The position numbers and the translations under genes were made by a program. The notes beneath the pieces were generated by a model. It did no database searches and was not told the origin of the DNA. It saw only the letters and a list, made by a program, of their open reading frames with translations. From Malus domestica (lineage: Eukaryota; Streptophyta; Magnoliopsida; Rosales; Rosaceae), in contig NC_091675.1 of the NCBI RefSeq assembly GCF_042453785.1, positions 3,236,501 to 3,300,500 on the forward strand: DNA of 64,000 nucleotides, given 5' to 3'. Position 1 is the stretch's first letter. Each line of letters starts with the position of its first letter. This document shows, one piece after another, positions 11,413 through 25,116 of the stretch.

Positions 11413-14274
11413 ATGGGGGGTGGTGGTGGTGGCGGTGGGGGTGGGACAGTGGAAGTGGTGAAGAGCCACGGTTGCTCTCGGCTGTCTGTTGGGTTACCAT
11501 CTCAATCGCCTTCCTCTAAAGCTCTGCAACCATTTGAGCCTGCATCTCCGGCCGCATCCCCTATTGGATCGGAGGCGGTAGCTCGATCAGGCGGCGGACC
11601 CTTCGCCGGCCTTGTTATCTGCGTTACTGGTCTATCCAAGGGTAAAAGAAGACAAAGTTTTAACTTCTGCCCGCTAATTTTCTCTGTGATGAAAGTGCTT
11701 TTATATATAATATATATAATATATTTAATTTGTAGCTGTTCATATTTGTCATGTTGTTTTGGCAGAAGCAAGGAAACAAGTCAAGGAAGCGACTGAGAGA
11801 TTAGGCGGCCAGTACAGCTCTCAGTTGCATCCTCAATGTACTCATTTGGTGGTCCAAATATCCTTGATATTCGAAATTATAGTACTTTGTTTTGTTTTGT
11901 TTTTGGTATATTAGTATATTGGGGAGGAATTAATCAATGTTTTGATACATTTGGTGTTATTGTTTATGTAAATTGCAAGGCTTGAGTGCAATCTTTAACT
12001 AGTTTTACAGCTTCGGCGGACACAAGTTCGAGCATGCTCTGAAACATGGATCAAAAAATGGTCTGTCTATTGTTACCATTGGATGGTTTGTAGATAGTGT
12101 AAGGAAGAATGGTAAGAGAGACCATCTTATATACATGCTACCTTCATTTCTTAAGTTTTACATTGGTTTGGCTAGAAACGCTCCATTGGTATTGGTACAT
12201 ATTACTTGATTAATCTAAATCAAGTTGCTTTTGTCTGTTTCAGTGAGGCTGAGTGAATCACTTTACAGTATCAAGAGTTTTGGAGAGAATGGTATGCGTT
12301 TGGATGAGTTGAATAGGCTCGTTGGGTTTAGTGGCACCGAAAATTCTTGTCTGCCTATTGGTGTTCGTGGAGCCAAGCAATTGGACACGAATGACGAACC
12401 ACGTGTATCTTTTCGTGGAAGGGAGGCTATCAGAAGTACTGACTCTAGTCACTCTACTTTGTCTGGTCACTCCATTTATGTCGACTTAGACATTTCATCT
12501 GAACTGAGGAATAAGGTAAAGTTATTTCTAGGAAAAAGTTGCTTGTTTTTTTCAAAACACAAGTTTGTTATCCTTGTTTTACTTTTAAAAGAAAGATTTA
12601 CTAGTGACATGTATTTTCCAATGCCAGAAAAAATAGATAAGGGTAAACCTGTCTTTCAGTTTGTAACGTTTATCATTGTGTCTGTTTGGTAGGTTACCGA
12701 GGCTGCTCGTAGAGAGGGTGCCACATTTGTAGATCAATGGTTTGTTGGTTGCAAAGCCAGTCATGTAGTGTGTGAAGGGTCTTCAAGCCGTAAATATCTT
12801 GGCCACTCTAGCAATATTGTTACAGTGAGTCCTGCAAGGCATTCTCTGGTTTACTTGAATCAGCAAGCGCTTATACGACAATAACTTTTTGGCTGTCTTC
12901 ATATTGGTTGTCCTTGTATCGTAGACAGCTGATGAAATCACTTGCAATGTTTGAGATTAGGGAGTGCTCTGTGTATTTATTGTATGCCATGAAATTTATT
13001 TGGTGTTTGATGTATCGCAGCCACTGTGGGTTTTGAAAACAGCCAAAGAGAAGTATGTGCAACGGCTTGTGCACATGTCTGCAGATTTGGCCAGGCAAGT
13101 TGGTACGATGCTTGAAGAGTTGCAGAATGGCATTGCAGATGGGGTATCTTTCTACACGATGGATGAGTAGTCATATAATTTTGGTATCTATAAGTTCATA
13201 TTTTAACAGTATTTTTTATTTATCTAACAGGGAACTGATGAGGGAAAAGTCCCCAAAGATGTTCAAGCTTATAGAAATAAAGCAAGCCATGAAAAGAGAC
13301 TACAGATTGTGAATTCTGCTAAAACTGGGGTTAGAAATCGTCGTGGTCTTCGTATGCAGGTAATGATTAATTTTGTTTGATTCTCTGTGGTGTTTGATCA
13401 ATCTATGGTTCTTCTTTTGTGCCTCATAAGTGAATTCGTTACATTTGTTGCGAAAAGTTTTTCACAGTAAACCATCTTATTTATGTGCTTTGGTCTTGCA
13501 GACTTGCCAAACTCCAATGCGACCAATAACCCCCAGCAGCCTTTTGGATTCAATCTGCTGGTCAATTTCTGAACCAACATCAACGGCTTCAATCTACACC
13601 GAGAGTGTAAGTGCCGAAGATGGTAGTGAACATCATGCATCTGTATTCTTCGATGCAAAAGGTGATGGCAAGGATTCAGAAGCGTCGTTTGCAAACTTAA
13701 CTACGCCGCTCAAGGAAAGGTTATTGAACTCTCTTCCTTCCTATTCCCAAAAACGAAAAATGATTGCCAAATGTTATATCATCTCACACCTCTTTTATGT
13801 ATTTGTATGCAGTGAGAAATCTGAATTGATATTCAAAAACCATTTTCTTACCATCCTGTTCCCTGTCGATCGATTTGCTGAGATGGGGCCATCTTCTAGG
13901 ACATTTTTCAGCGACAACGGGTTTACATGCTTGCAAGTGTTGGATCATATCTATACATTTTATCAGGTACAAAATAAAGACATTCCCCTCTCAGAATCCT
14001 CTGTCATCGGCTTAATGAAGGGAGGGTCGTTTAGTCTCGTGTACTTATATTGCAGGAGAACATGTCAGCCCATGAAATTGAGGCTGCAATCCACACCGAC
14101 TCAAGGCATGCTGATCGGCTCCGATCAGTGTACTCCAGTAAAGAAACAGCAGAACGCGGGTATGCAATTTTCAGGCGGATTGAGTTTCTAGGCAGTCGTA
14201 AAAGTTTTGAAATGTTGAAGCGCGTCAACGGAGACAACAACAGCAATGTGTATGAGCTGTTAATTGGAGCCTAA
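11413..14274 (+). CDS. BRCT-domain protein (TopBP1-like DNA-damage response)
   Basis: Ten exons join in one frame of 556 residues: 11413-11641, 11766-11857, 12009-12111, 12244-12515, 12693-12824, 13021-13143, 13231-13359, 13502-13719, 13813-13966, 14056-14274. The ATG at 11413 is followed by a run of ten glycines. Two BRCT-like phosphopeptide-binding domains are visible: one from FAGLVICVTGLSKEA to VTIGWFVDSV (about residues 60-145), with CTHLVV as the usual central strand, and one from GHSIYVDLDIS to TPLWVLKTA (about 225-300). The C-terminal 250 residues are not recognised. BRCT pairs of this layout occur in TopBP1/Dpb11-like DNA repair and checkpoint proteins; the exact orthologue is not identified. 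Intron 2 is an AT-AC intron (see its own entry). Confidence 0.82.
11858..12008 (+). other. U12-type AT-AC intron of the BRCT gene
   Basis: The intron begins ATATCCTT, the exact minor-spliceosome 5' splice-site consensus, and ends in AC. A TCTTTAAC branch-site match (consensus TTCCTTAAC) sits about 10-12 bases before the end. Reading exon GTC-CAA directly into AGC-TTC-GGC gives CTHLVVQSFGGHKFEHAL, an uninterrupted BRCT strand. No GT-AG choice here keeps frame and motif. All other introns of this gene are GT-AG. Confidence 0.85.
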
Positions 14275-14753
14275 AGATCATCTTCTTCCCCTCGCTTGTT
14301 GCAAGTCGAGAGAGCATGTTTTGTGATATGGCAAACTCTTGAAGGAGCTCGAACTCGAGGGCTTAGAACTCCAAGGCCATGATTTCGAAACTTCTACCGT
14401 CTTGCTACAAATTTTCCACTCGTTTTTTTTAGTAGGATTTTAGGAGTTTATAGCTACTTCAAATGTATAAAATTTGTGTGCATAACGATTTTGGGTGAGT
14501 GAATTCCTCAACATTTTTAACTTTACCGAAGAAAACATATGAATTGATACATATTTATCCCAAAATACCAAGTTTCATTACCTTGATTGATTTTTCTTTT
14601 ATGAAAAGAGTCTGATACACTACGTATCGTTGCCACACTTACTATCATTTTGTATAGTCGAAAGATAACTGGGATGGTGGATTCGAAAATTACCTAACCC
14701 TTCGATTTCTATGATTATGAAACTAGCCAGCAGAAGATAGATATGTTGTCTCA
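14275..14753. other. Convergent 3' spacer between BRCT gene and DCL3
   Basis: The 479 bases between two tail-to-tail stop codons hold the 3' UTRs of both genes. Nothing else is recognisable. Confidence 0.5.
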
Positions 14754-17700
14754 TCACCCGCCAATTATAACTCTTCCCTGCCGTTGAAGCTCGTAAAACA
14801 AGATGATGGCTGCAGAATCTTCTGAACTCCCCTTATCGGGTCTAGCATCTCCTGAGCAGTCAATGATGCCGGAGTTGGGTATGTGCAAGGTTACTTGTGC
14901 GACAAAACTGTTGAAGTACTTGGTTGAGCTTTCACCAAATCTGATTGGAGTTCTACGGGAAGAAAGACGGTTGTGAGGCCAAAAGTTAACAATTCAAACA
15001 CAATTTTGTAGTGGCCAAGTTCTCTAGAATCTTGAATCAACAAAACACAATTTGTTAGTAGATTTGTAGGAGTTGGTTATGGACTAACCTTGACTGAGTT
15101 CCGGTTATTTGAAAATCCGGCTTTGGCCACTGCAGTTTCTTGCACAGCTGAAAAAGAGCAGATCGAGGTCCTCCTTTCTTTATGTTGATTGCTTCAATGA
15201 CTGCATAAAAGCACCCGCAGACGCAGCACGATTAAATGATAGTATTGCTTGATAATAACATAGTATAAGCCAAGGCTCCTATCCGAATCTCTACAGAAAT
15301 GAAGCCACTTAAAGCAATTTCCCGTGATCTTGTCAGCGAGCATGAAGCAGATTAAGAAAAACAAATGCTTTTTGCATTCCAGTGATTCATCAATGCACCA
15401 TTTCATTTGTGAAAAAACAGTTTTGAACATTAATTGGAACACATTTCACCCGTTTGAAAGGAAACAGGAAGAGGTTATCAAGCTTCTAGACTCTAGTCGT
15501 AGCCCATAGGGAGTACAAGCGAGGTTCGCAAGGAGAGTAAAAGTAGGTAGAGTGTATAAGCACTCAATCATGCAACTAGAGAAAATGAGAACGATAAAAT
15601 GGTGCAAACCTGGGGCGGCATTGTTGGGGCTAGAGGTTTTCCAGTCAATTACTGAAGGAGAAACTCCAGTTGTCTGTGCAGTTAGAGGCATTTCAGTTAT
15701 CTTTCGCCTTTTATAGACCACTACCCCTGAAGAATCTTTGACAGTTACTTGGTCGCCGACCTTATGGTTGATGTCACGGGAAGTTGAATCGCCTACTTGG
15801 TCAGCATCAAGTTTCCTCTTCTTGGAAAATGAAAAACCTTTCTCCTGTTCCATAACAAAACAGTAGAGCTTTAACAACATTTAGTGATGGGAACTTAACA
15901 ACCAGAGAGATGCAGCAGAATACTCGTTAACAACAATTTGGGACCTCAGATCTGAACCAAGGTACGTGATCAAAAATTCTGGACCCCAAACAGTAGCTCC
16001 GGGCCCCAGAATTCCAAACCTAGAACTCATGAACCCCTGGTTTTGACCCTAGAACCCAGAAATCCCAAAACCCGGAGCCTCAGCTTGAAATGTGAGCCCA
16101 AATTTCCAAAATTGAGATCAAGTTACAAAAAATATTAGAATCAATTTCATTTTTTTCTTAATCCCTTTTTCATTTTCAGGCCCACGACCAAATAATAATG
16201 GACAGACAGACATTTAGAGAACCAACAAACCTCAAGTTTCTTAAGTAAACGACGAGCTGCTTCTCCTTTTGCACCTTTTTTAGTCCGATTGCACCCCTCT
16301 CCAGTCAACAGAACATCTTTCAGCTGTACAGTAAGCTCGGCATGAAACATCTCACCCTTATTGGTACACTTCTCTTTTCTATGGTACCCAAGCGAGTCGC
16401 ATAGTTCAATCAGCTCCCGTAGTGGAGGCAGCTCAAGTTTGTCAGGAGTCACAATTGGAGATAATAATGGTTCAAATATTCTCCACACTTCATCAAGGTT
16501 AAGTTTGGTATCAATTAGAATTGCCCCTGCAATACTTTCCACCATGTCTCCGAGAGCCTGCAGAGATACTATTCAGATCACAAAAACAATATATAGTAAT
16601 AAACAATCATATGAACAAGGATAACAAAGTGATGATAATAATAGGAATTTTAGTCATGATATTTGGTAGATGGTGGAAGCTTCTCCTTATATAAAAGGTG
16701 GCCTGCCAATAGTAATGAAGTATCAAGCTAAGGGGAGAGAGCTTAACAGTCAAGGAACCTACAGAACTGCACATAGTTTAAACTCTAAAGCAATGATAGT
16801 TTTTAGTCACGGCAAACTATTTACTTGAAGAGGAATTATGGCTAAAATACGCGGGAAGTATACAAAAGCACCACGCTAGAACAGAAATTGTAAATTAGAA
16901 TGCTGAAAGAACCAAATAACGATAAAAGGATTGCAGCCAAAAACAAGCAGACAATCAGTCTTTTAGAAAAACCTGAAAACAAAAGCTCAAGCTAATCTTT
17001 CAACACTATTGAAGAGAAAAACAGTTAACATTGAGCAAGATCTTACCTTAGGACTCTTTGTGCCTTGAAGCGTGGTACCACTGTCAGGTTCTGAAAGAGA
17101 CTTCACATATTCTGTTATCTGACTTAGAAGTAACATAGAGGCATGCTGTAGATGCTGCTGAAGATCACGTCTAACAGCAACTTGTGCAAAACTTTCATTA
17201 TTAACAGAAGCTGAACGCAAGTCAGTTAACTCGCCTGGATCAATATCTGTGTGGCTATGATAGAGATGCCTTGTAATAAGCAGGTCCAACACAGAGTCAC
17301 CTAGAAATTCTAGTCGCTGTTGAAAATCAAGAAGTTAAGAAAAGTAAATATATGGAATTTTCACTGTTTGTTCTATACTTGGTAATTTATTACTTCTAGG
17401 TAAAATGAATAATCTATCAAACATTCATTTTCATAGTAGATTAATTGGTCAATTTCTGTTTCCAAGCTCACAACAATTTTCCTTCTTATTGTTGTTGGAA
17501 TAGAACTCTCAGCATACCTCATAACAGTAGCCACCTCCTGATTCTTGATCAGATGCATGTGTTATGGCCTCGAGTAAGATACCCTTGGTAGAAAATTCAT
17601 AGTGAAGCTTTGACTCCATGATTGCAATCTCATTAGCTTTCAGGGTGTACGAATGAAGAGACGCCATAGTAATTGCATCAGCAACCAAGGAAGGCTCAAG

Positions 17701-20700
17701 TTCTACATCAATATAAAGCCACTTCATCATATAAATTGCAGCAGGCAATCCACCAGCAACATAGTATGCTCCTATAAGGGCTTCAACACAATCAGAGATT
17801 GTTTTGGAACACATCCATCTATGGCCCTTATCACAGCTCTTCCCAACCACAACTTTAGGGTCTTCAGTTTGGAATTTTCCATCTACGGGTACTTCTAAAG
17901 TCTCCACTCCACAATTACAAGGAATGGGTCGTAGAGAAATCTGCCCTGGAGAAACCCAACGACATGGGTCAAACGCACAATCACGGATGTATCCCTATTA
18001 AAAAAATGCAAAGCCATTATTACAAGAGCTTGAAGCCTTGAACATCAGTACCTGAGTGAATACATATAAGCATAGATAGCATGTAGTACAAGGGAAATAC
18101 CTGTAACTTGCGATTTATGCCCAATCTATGTAGGTTTGAGTTACAGATAGTCAGGGTGCGGCAACTAGTTAATTGTCCTTCATGCTTTTTGGGATATTTG
18201 AGAAAGAGGTGGCAACTCACAGTATATTTTAAAACTGAATCACCGAGCAATTCCAAGCGCTCCATAGAAAATTCATCATTGCATCTTAGTGTTGTAAGTG
18301 CTTCTAGAATCTGATCACAAAAACACATTCAGATAAATCGTTTTTTTACTCTATTAGAAAGATAAATGGGCAAGTCACGGAGTCTAAAAGGATGACATAC
18401 CAATAAGCTTGATATCCGAAAGCTGCTAGAATGATAATTTATCTCTTCTCTAAGTTGACTGGCTAGCATCAAGGACTCCAAGCGATGAATCAACGATGGT
18501 AGTAAATAACATGACTTTAGAACGTCTCTTGGGATACCAATAGCAACTAGAAGCTCAGGTGGCATGTGAGCATACATAATCTGCTTTCCAATAACAACGC
18601 CAGATTGCAATGTCTTACCACCACCACCTGCCCAGTTGAGAGAAAATATTAGCAACCAAACATAAAAAATGAGATTGTATTGCCAACATAGCTTCAACAG
18701 CACGTAACTAACACTGCAACGAGTCAATTACTCACACCCACAACCTTTTGTCATCTCCATTTACTCTTCAACAACATGCATCAAATAGATTTATTAATAT
18801 AATTGTAGAAGGACCACATGCTCAATAAGTCAAACACCCAATCCCACTACCCGCACAACCACAACTTTCAAACAATACAATTCATAATAAATTAATAATA
18901 TCGAGTACCATTACTTGCAAGAAACCACGGAAGCAGCTGTCTGATTTGAAGTTTTAATAACTAGAGGGAGTTGAAGATGCAAAACTGAGATAGTATTTTC
19001 ACTTGAGTACATAATACATATATGCACTGTTAGGCCAATTTTCTCCTTCAATCAATGTTATAACATAGGGAGATACAATAGAAGGGTCATGAACAACAGT
19101 TTCATGAAAAAATTTGAAGATACAATAGAAAATTATAGAATGGGTGCTTAACAAAAAGGAATAAGCCATATTGCTAAAAGATCAAGCATGCAAATCAACA
19201 AACCTTCACCATTAAAGTTCACAAGAAGGTTGTGCGGATTATGACTTTGTTTCAGTTGCAACAGAGGCTGACCAGGATACCGGAGCACAATCCCGTATCT
19301 AAACAGAATTAGCATCATTAAGAAAACTGTACAGTAATATCACTGAAACATCACACAAGGCATAAAATAACTTACTTTTTGTTGAAGTACTCAGAAAATG
19401 AAGTATATTGTGATGATACATTGTCTTTCTTTACATCAAAAGGACTCTCAGCAGAAGTGTTACTCATAACCTCATCAACAGAGTAGATTCTTCCAGTATG
19501 GATAGCCACCACCACCGTATCTTTGAGATTTTTTACATCAACAGAGCAATTAGCAAAGTGAACTATCCCTGCACTGTTGCACTCAGTCTCAGATGATACA
19601 GTTCTTGGAACTGAGTTCCCTGTGTCAACGTTACACTGGTGACTGCTCAAAGACGAGTTTCTCTTTAAGAACTCTACCACAGAAACACAAGAATTGATCC
19701 CTGCCCAATTTATTCTCCAAGATTCATCTTTTGAATCATTCAATGTCTCAACTGGAAGAAGCAAATATAAGCATGATGGGGTCCACAGTTTTCTTGTTTC
19801 TTTCTCCAGTAAAAGTTCTCTACGTTTTCTAGCTGATTTGGTTCCATACAATTTCCCAAACAATCCATTAAAGAAAAATTCCTGAAAGCACTTTGCTTTT
19901 TCCATCTGTTAAGAAAATACTAGTTCCAGTAAGTACCACCCCAAAAAGATACTAGTTCCAGTGAGTACTACAAAGAAAAAACATAAATTTGCGTTCAAAT
20001 GCTTAAGATGTACCTGTTCCCCGTCTAAATGAACCTCCCCACAGAAAGAAACAGAAGCCTTAACTGTTTTCGAAATCAGGTAAAGGTCCAATTTGAGATT
20101 CCCCACATCATCAGCAAGCTTCGACTCAATGAGAAGAACAAATCCAGAATACAACTCACTGGCAATGTTACAGGAGAAGTCAAACTTATATGCCTGAAAA
20201 ATGGCAGCATCAAGTTTCTCCCCCCAAGTTCCAGATAGCATACGAATGCAAGTTGTACCATGTAGTTCCTTCCTTTTAGTAGTTCCTTTAAAGACCAAAT
20301 ACAATTATTTATATTACAAAGATGAAAACCAAAAAAGAAAAGCAGGAACAGAAACTGCATCAGCACATAGCCACATGGAATATGGGGTGCCAAAACAAAA
20401 ATCAAGATGTAGTAAGACAGAGATGATAAAGCTGGTTTAGAAAGTGAATTCAGATGTGATAACCAAAACGTTTTGGCAGCCCTGTTTATATCATTCAGCA
20501 GTTAAATTTCAAAGCAAATGACACCCAGCATTAGGCCAAGGAACAGTCGTTAACTTTGAGCCACAATCGAAAATAAATAGAAAGTGATTATTCATAAACA
20601 TATATCAAAGAATGACCGACTCATAAAAAGCAACTTAAGTTCATTGTGCATCAGCGAACACTCAGACACTGATTTTCTCAAATATTATGTACAGAACAAC

Positions 20701-22276
20701 GTACCTGCACCAGAAGCTTGCTCTTTTCTTTTCACATCAGGCACATCAACGACTGGGAGAAGATGGTCATTCAGGGCACCCTTTTGATGTAGCTGCTGAC
20801 ACGCTTCCAAGCAGACAAGCTGCTTTGCTAAAGAAGATTTCTTGCATACAGGGCCAACTAACGTTTGGAAAGCTGCATTTGGAGGCAATGTGATCTTACA
20901 CTCGTAACACTCTCCAAGATATGAGATATGAAAAGTTGGCTTTGGAGTGAAGTACCTAAACACGGTAATCAAATAAGGGTTCAATAAGAATTAAAAAAAA
21001 AGTAAATTCAAGAAACAGTAGTGAATAGTTTACAGATGCATACTTATCCCTTGGCAGCGTTTCACAATATTTATGTACAAGACTGACACTAGAATCTGCA
21101 GTGACTGAAGCTCCAGTGGAGTCCACAGTATATACATTTGTTTGCTCCAAAGGACATGCTTTCAAAATGCATGCTTCAGGATCTCTTTTCATAGCTGTAT
21201 CTGTCATCAAAAACTCACTCCTGACAATCTCATATAGTTGATCCCTTTGTTTCTTGTTTCCCCTGTACTTTATGAATATTCAGAAAATAAGTACACTTGA
21301 TAAACGCACAATAGGGACACCTATAGAGAAAATCTTCTACTCACTGAACAATCACACTATATATATCCACTTCCCATATGCTGATAAAGTGAAACAATAA
21401 AGACATGGCCTCACCTCTCCAGCATTGTGATGAACTGAGAGTTATCTTGCCGAGCCCGTCCCCTCGACTGGACGTAACTACGAACTGTCTTTGGCAGGTC
21501 AAAACGTACCACACAGGAGCAGCTCGGAACATGAATTCCCTCCTCAACTACATCGGTAGCAAATAATAAATTGACCTATCCAGAAGGGGTCAACTGAGTA
21601 TCAGGTTTCCAATGTCAAAACTTCTCATGAATCAGTTCCTTTCCTACAATATAAAAGATCATATACCTCCCCAGAGCAGAATAACTCCAATGTCTCCCTT
21701 TGTATTTTTGGCGCCAGAGAGTCAACTGATGTAGTGCTTCCAGTCAAATAGGAAACCGTAAAATGAGACAAAGAAGTAACCTTCTTCATGAATCTTTCAA
21801 TCACTTTAGCCGTGATGATTCTATCAACAAATATGAGGCACCGCACTTCCCTAGATCTTCTGCAATAAAAAATTATGGATGATAAGCAACTTTGCAATGA
21901 TATAAAAAATTTGACCAACAAAGTTATTGTCTTACCCAAAAGAACGAAAAATTTGAACAAGTTCATTTAATTTTGGAGATACGTAGCCCACATCTACTGC
22001 CTTCAAATGGTCAAACCCGAAATCCAAGAAATTTTCAGAACCTGACGAGAGAAGGAAATAATAGCTCATTTTACTAAAACAGAATTGAAAGTTATAGGCA
22101 TCATCAAAACTATATGGTGACAAAAAGTATGTTGGCAAAATAAGGCATTATTCATCTACTCTCAAGCATCTCAACGATAAAACACTATCAGAAATGAGCA
22201 AAGTGTTAAGTCCTTATTAATTTGAACAGATAACAAAGTGTCAGAAAAGATAAAGAGAGACGGAGAGAAAGACATG

Positions 22277-22335
<59 letters not shown>

Positions 22336-24979
22336 TTTCACTACATTATTAACAGCCGATTTTTAATACATAAAGTTAGACCTGAGTGGCATAGAAGTTG
22401 ATAAAAGAGTTATGATAGATAGCTACAGAATTGCATACCATGCAGAAACGATTCCCTAATTATACCAAACACTTCCTCAAGAAAACGTCTGCACTGCAAA
22501 GAGCCCTCTCTATAAAGTTCACACGCCTTCGCGCATTTCGGAGCATTCTCTAAACAGATCTTAACAGCCTACAAGAGAATAAGGTTATATATTCTCATAA
22601 TTAGAACCAGAAGGAAAGACCATAAAGAAACTAGAATTGGAGAAGACCAAAGTGACCTTTCTGCTGCATTACCATCTTAAGATATATCTGAGACTCTCAG
22701 TACATGGCTATATAAGAGTGCTTATAATCAGAGTCATAAAAAGCAAAAAGCCTCAATAATGTGTCACAGGCTAACAGCATGTGTATCAGAAGTAACTATT
22801 TGGCGTGACCTGAAGCTCATTAAGGTTCACCATCATGCAGTTAGACCTGCTTGAATTTGTATAAAAGTCTGAGGGTGACTATCAATCGGTTGTTTATTTC
22901 CTAGAAAAACCACCCTTCATCCATGCATTATACTTAGTCATACCTCGTAAGTACATATGAGACCAAGCTCGTCAAGGCAATACAAGATCTTTGTGTAGTC
23001 ATTAGACATTCGTTTCTGCAATGTCTTAATTTTATCATCCATGTCACTCAGATTACTTTCTACTGATACCTGCAACTTTGATAATGAAGCATCAACCTGT
23101 ACATGGAAGTTTTTTTTAGTATTCACACAAGTTTGACACATGAAAGTAAGGTAACAATGAACGATAAATTTGTTAACATACATGTACAGCAGAAATACCT
23201 TGGACCAAGAGGCTTCCATCTTTTCTTTCAAATCCGAACTCAGAAACCATGCTTGGCCATAAAATCGACAAGTTTCTTTTGCAGAAGGGACACATACTTC
23301 CATCTCTGTTATGTCCTCAATAGTATAAATCTGTGTAAGCAAATTTAATGATATTAAAGCATCACCATCAGTAACTGATATATGTATAGTAATCTAAATC
23401 ACCATCAGTAACTGATATATTTATAGTAATCTAACTGGAATATTTATGTATACCTGAGAATCTAAAATGCTTTCAAGTTCTGATAACTGGCCCTCACAAT
23501 CCTTGGTGGACGAGACACCTAACACACAATGTTGTATATAAATATGCACATATAAGATTTATAATAACAGTAGGTTTGGACTCAACAATGAACATGAAAA
23601 AAAAGCGATTCTCTAGACATACAAAAACCACAGCAACGGGTTGAAAGAAGAGAGAGCACAAATAATAAACAATAGCTATAGATTACCTTTTTTTATAACA
23701 GGTGATGCCGTCAAGCCAAAAATCTTTGGCTTATTACCAGACTTGTGATAAAACTCCTTCACCACAACAAACAATTTGTCAAGATGACCCTTGACTATAA
23801 AATATATAAAGAAGACGAAATGCATAACAAAAATGAATTGGAAAAAATTCCACCAAAGTGAAATTAACCTTCATTATCTTTGTATAAGGATGGTTTCCAG
23901 TAGCCCGATGGCACTCGTCAATAATCATCAAGCATACTGCTTCCAAACTCAAGAATGCCTTTCTTAAGGCATCCAAAAAAATCTGGGGGGTCATAACTAG
24001 CACCTAGAGGATAATATATAAAACAAATATGCATTAATTTAATAGCCTCTGCCAAAAATAAAAAATGAGAAAACTATTTTATTACAAGGAATCTAACATG
24101 ACTATCACAGGTTGAGCATGAATGCAAATCTTTCGAGAATTCTAGCTTACATAGTGTAAGTAAACAATGTAATAATGTCATGTTATTAGTTAGAAAGATA
24201 AGAAGGCTCAAATCCTTGGAAAGAAGAGTAAACTGATACAGATTGTGATAGTTTTCAATATTACTCAACAATCAACATGAACCAAAAAGTACACTTAGAA
24301 CATTACCCTTTTTTACATCTTGTTCTGTGTTATGGATTTATGTACTTAATTAGTTTTTTCTCATTGTCTTGTAATTGCCAATTGGTGGCTTTGTTTCATC
24401 CGGTTTTGTTCTCTTGAAACTCTTTAGCTCAATGTGTGATACATTGCAGTGAATCCATAAAAAAGACGAAAACTTTCGACCAAAAAAAAAAAATGAAAAC
24501 TTACATCATGCTCATTCATTTTCTTTTCCCAGCGCTCCATGGTCCACGAATCAACTCCCAACGCACCATAATACTCTCCTACGTTATAATTTGTGCTTTC
24601 TTTAATAACCTTAAATTGCTGCAATCACAAGAACACATAATCCCAATGGGTTACAAGACCACCAACGAGCCACATTGCATAAAAAGCACAAATTTACAGG
24701 AACAAAATTAGGAAATAGTACCTGGTGAACAAGATGAACAGTTGGAGCCAAAAAGATGATCAATTTTTTGGCACCACCACTTGAATTATTAGTTTGGCAG
24801 CCTTCATAGTCTCTGATGAGCATCACAGCTATCATCGTCTTCCCGGAACCGGTCTCCAGCACCGCTATCGTGTTCCTTCGCCTCGCAACCTCGTACACCT
24901 CCGACTGATACCTAAAAATTCAGGCCGGAGAAATTCACATCGTCGAAAACAAGCCTTTAAATTTAGAGAGAGAAAGGAT

Positions 24980-25019
<40 letters not shown>

Positions 25020-25116
25020 GAGACCGTCTGGGACTGAAGTTCTTGGAAGATTGCGGTGACTGATCATCATCAGCGGCATGATCGAGTGGGTTGGAATTGG
25101 ATTCTTCTACTTCCAT
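14754..25116 (-). CDS. DCL3: DICER-LIKE 3 (24-nt siRNA-producing endoribonuclease)
   Basis: DCL3 cuts RDR2-made dsRNA into 24-nt siRNAs for RNA-directed DNA methylation in the nucleus. I traced 25 GT-AG exons (first 25116-25025, last 14952-14754) summing to 1654 codons; Arabidopsis DCL3 has 1580. Domains in order: DExH helicase with ETGSGKT near residue 50 and DECH near 160; helicase C-terminal half with [13 protein letters not shown] and [18 protein letters not shown]; Dicer dimerisation region ([20 protein letters not shown]); PAZ region with [15 protein letters not shown] and YSVDEVMSN; RNase IIIa with [13 protein letters not shown] near 1061; RNase IIIb with [14 protein letters not shown] near 1274, split across exons 20 and 21; dsRNA-binding regions, the last with [20 protein letters not shown]. 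It ends [12 protein letters not shown]. The catalytic acidic residues of both RNase III signatures are present. The ATG at 25116 (MEVEESNSN) is the first in-frame ATG. Confidence 0.95.
22275..22334. repeat. (TA)n(GA)n microsatellite in DCL3 intron 9
   Basis: About 60 bases of alternating TA followed by GA repeats inside the intron between exons 9 and 10 of DCL3. It is probably length-polymorphic. Confidence 0.9.
24978..25016. repeat. GA/CT microsatellite at DCL3 intron 1
   Basis: A run of about 19 GA units immediately downstream of the DCL3 exon 1 donor site (GT at 25024-25023). It lies in the intron and does not alter the coding frame. Confidence 0.9.
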
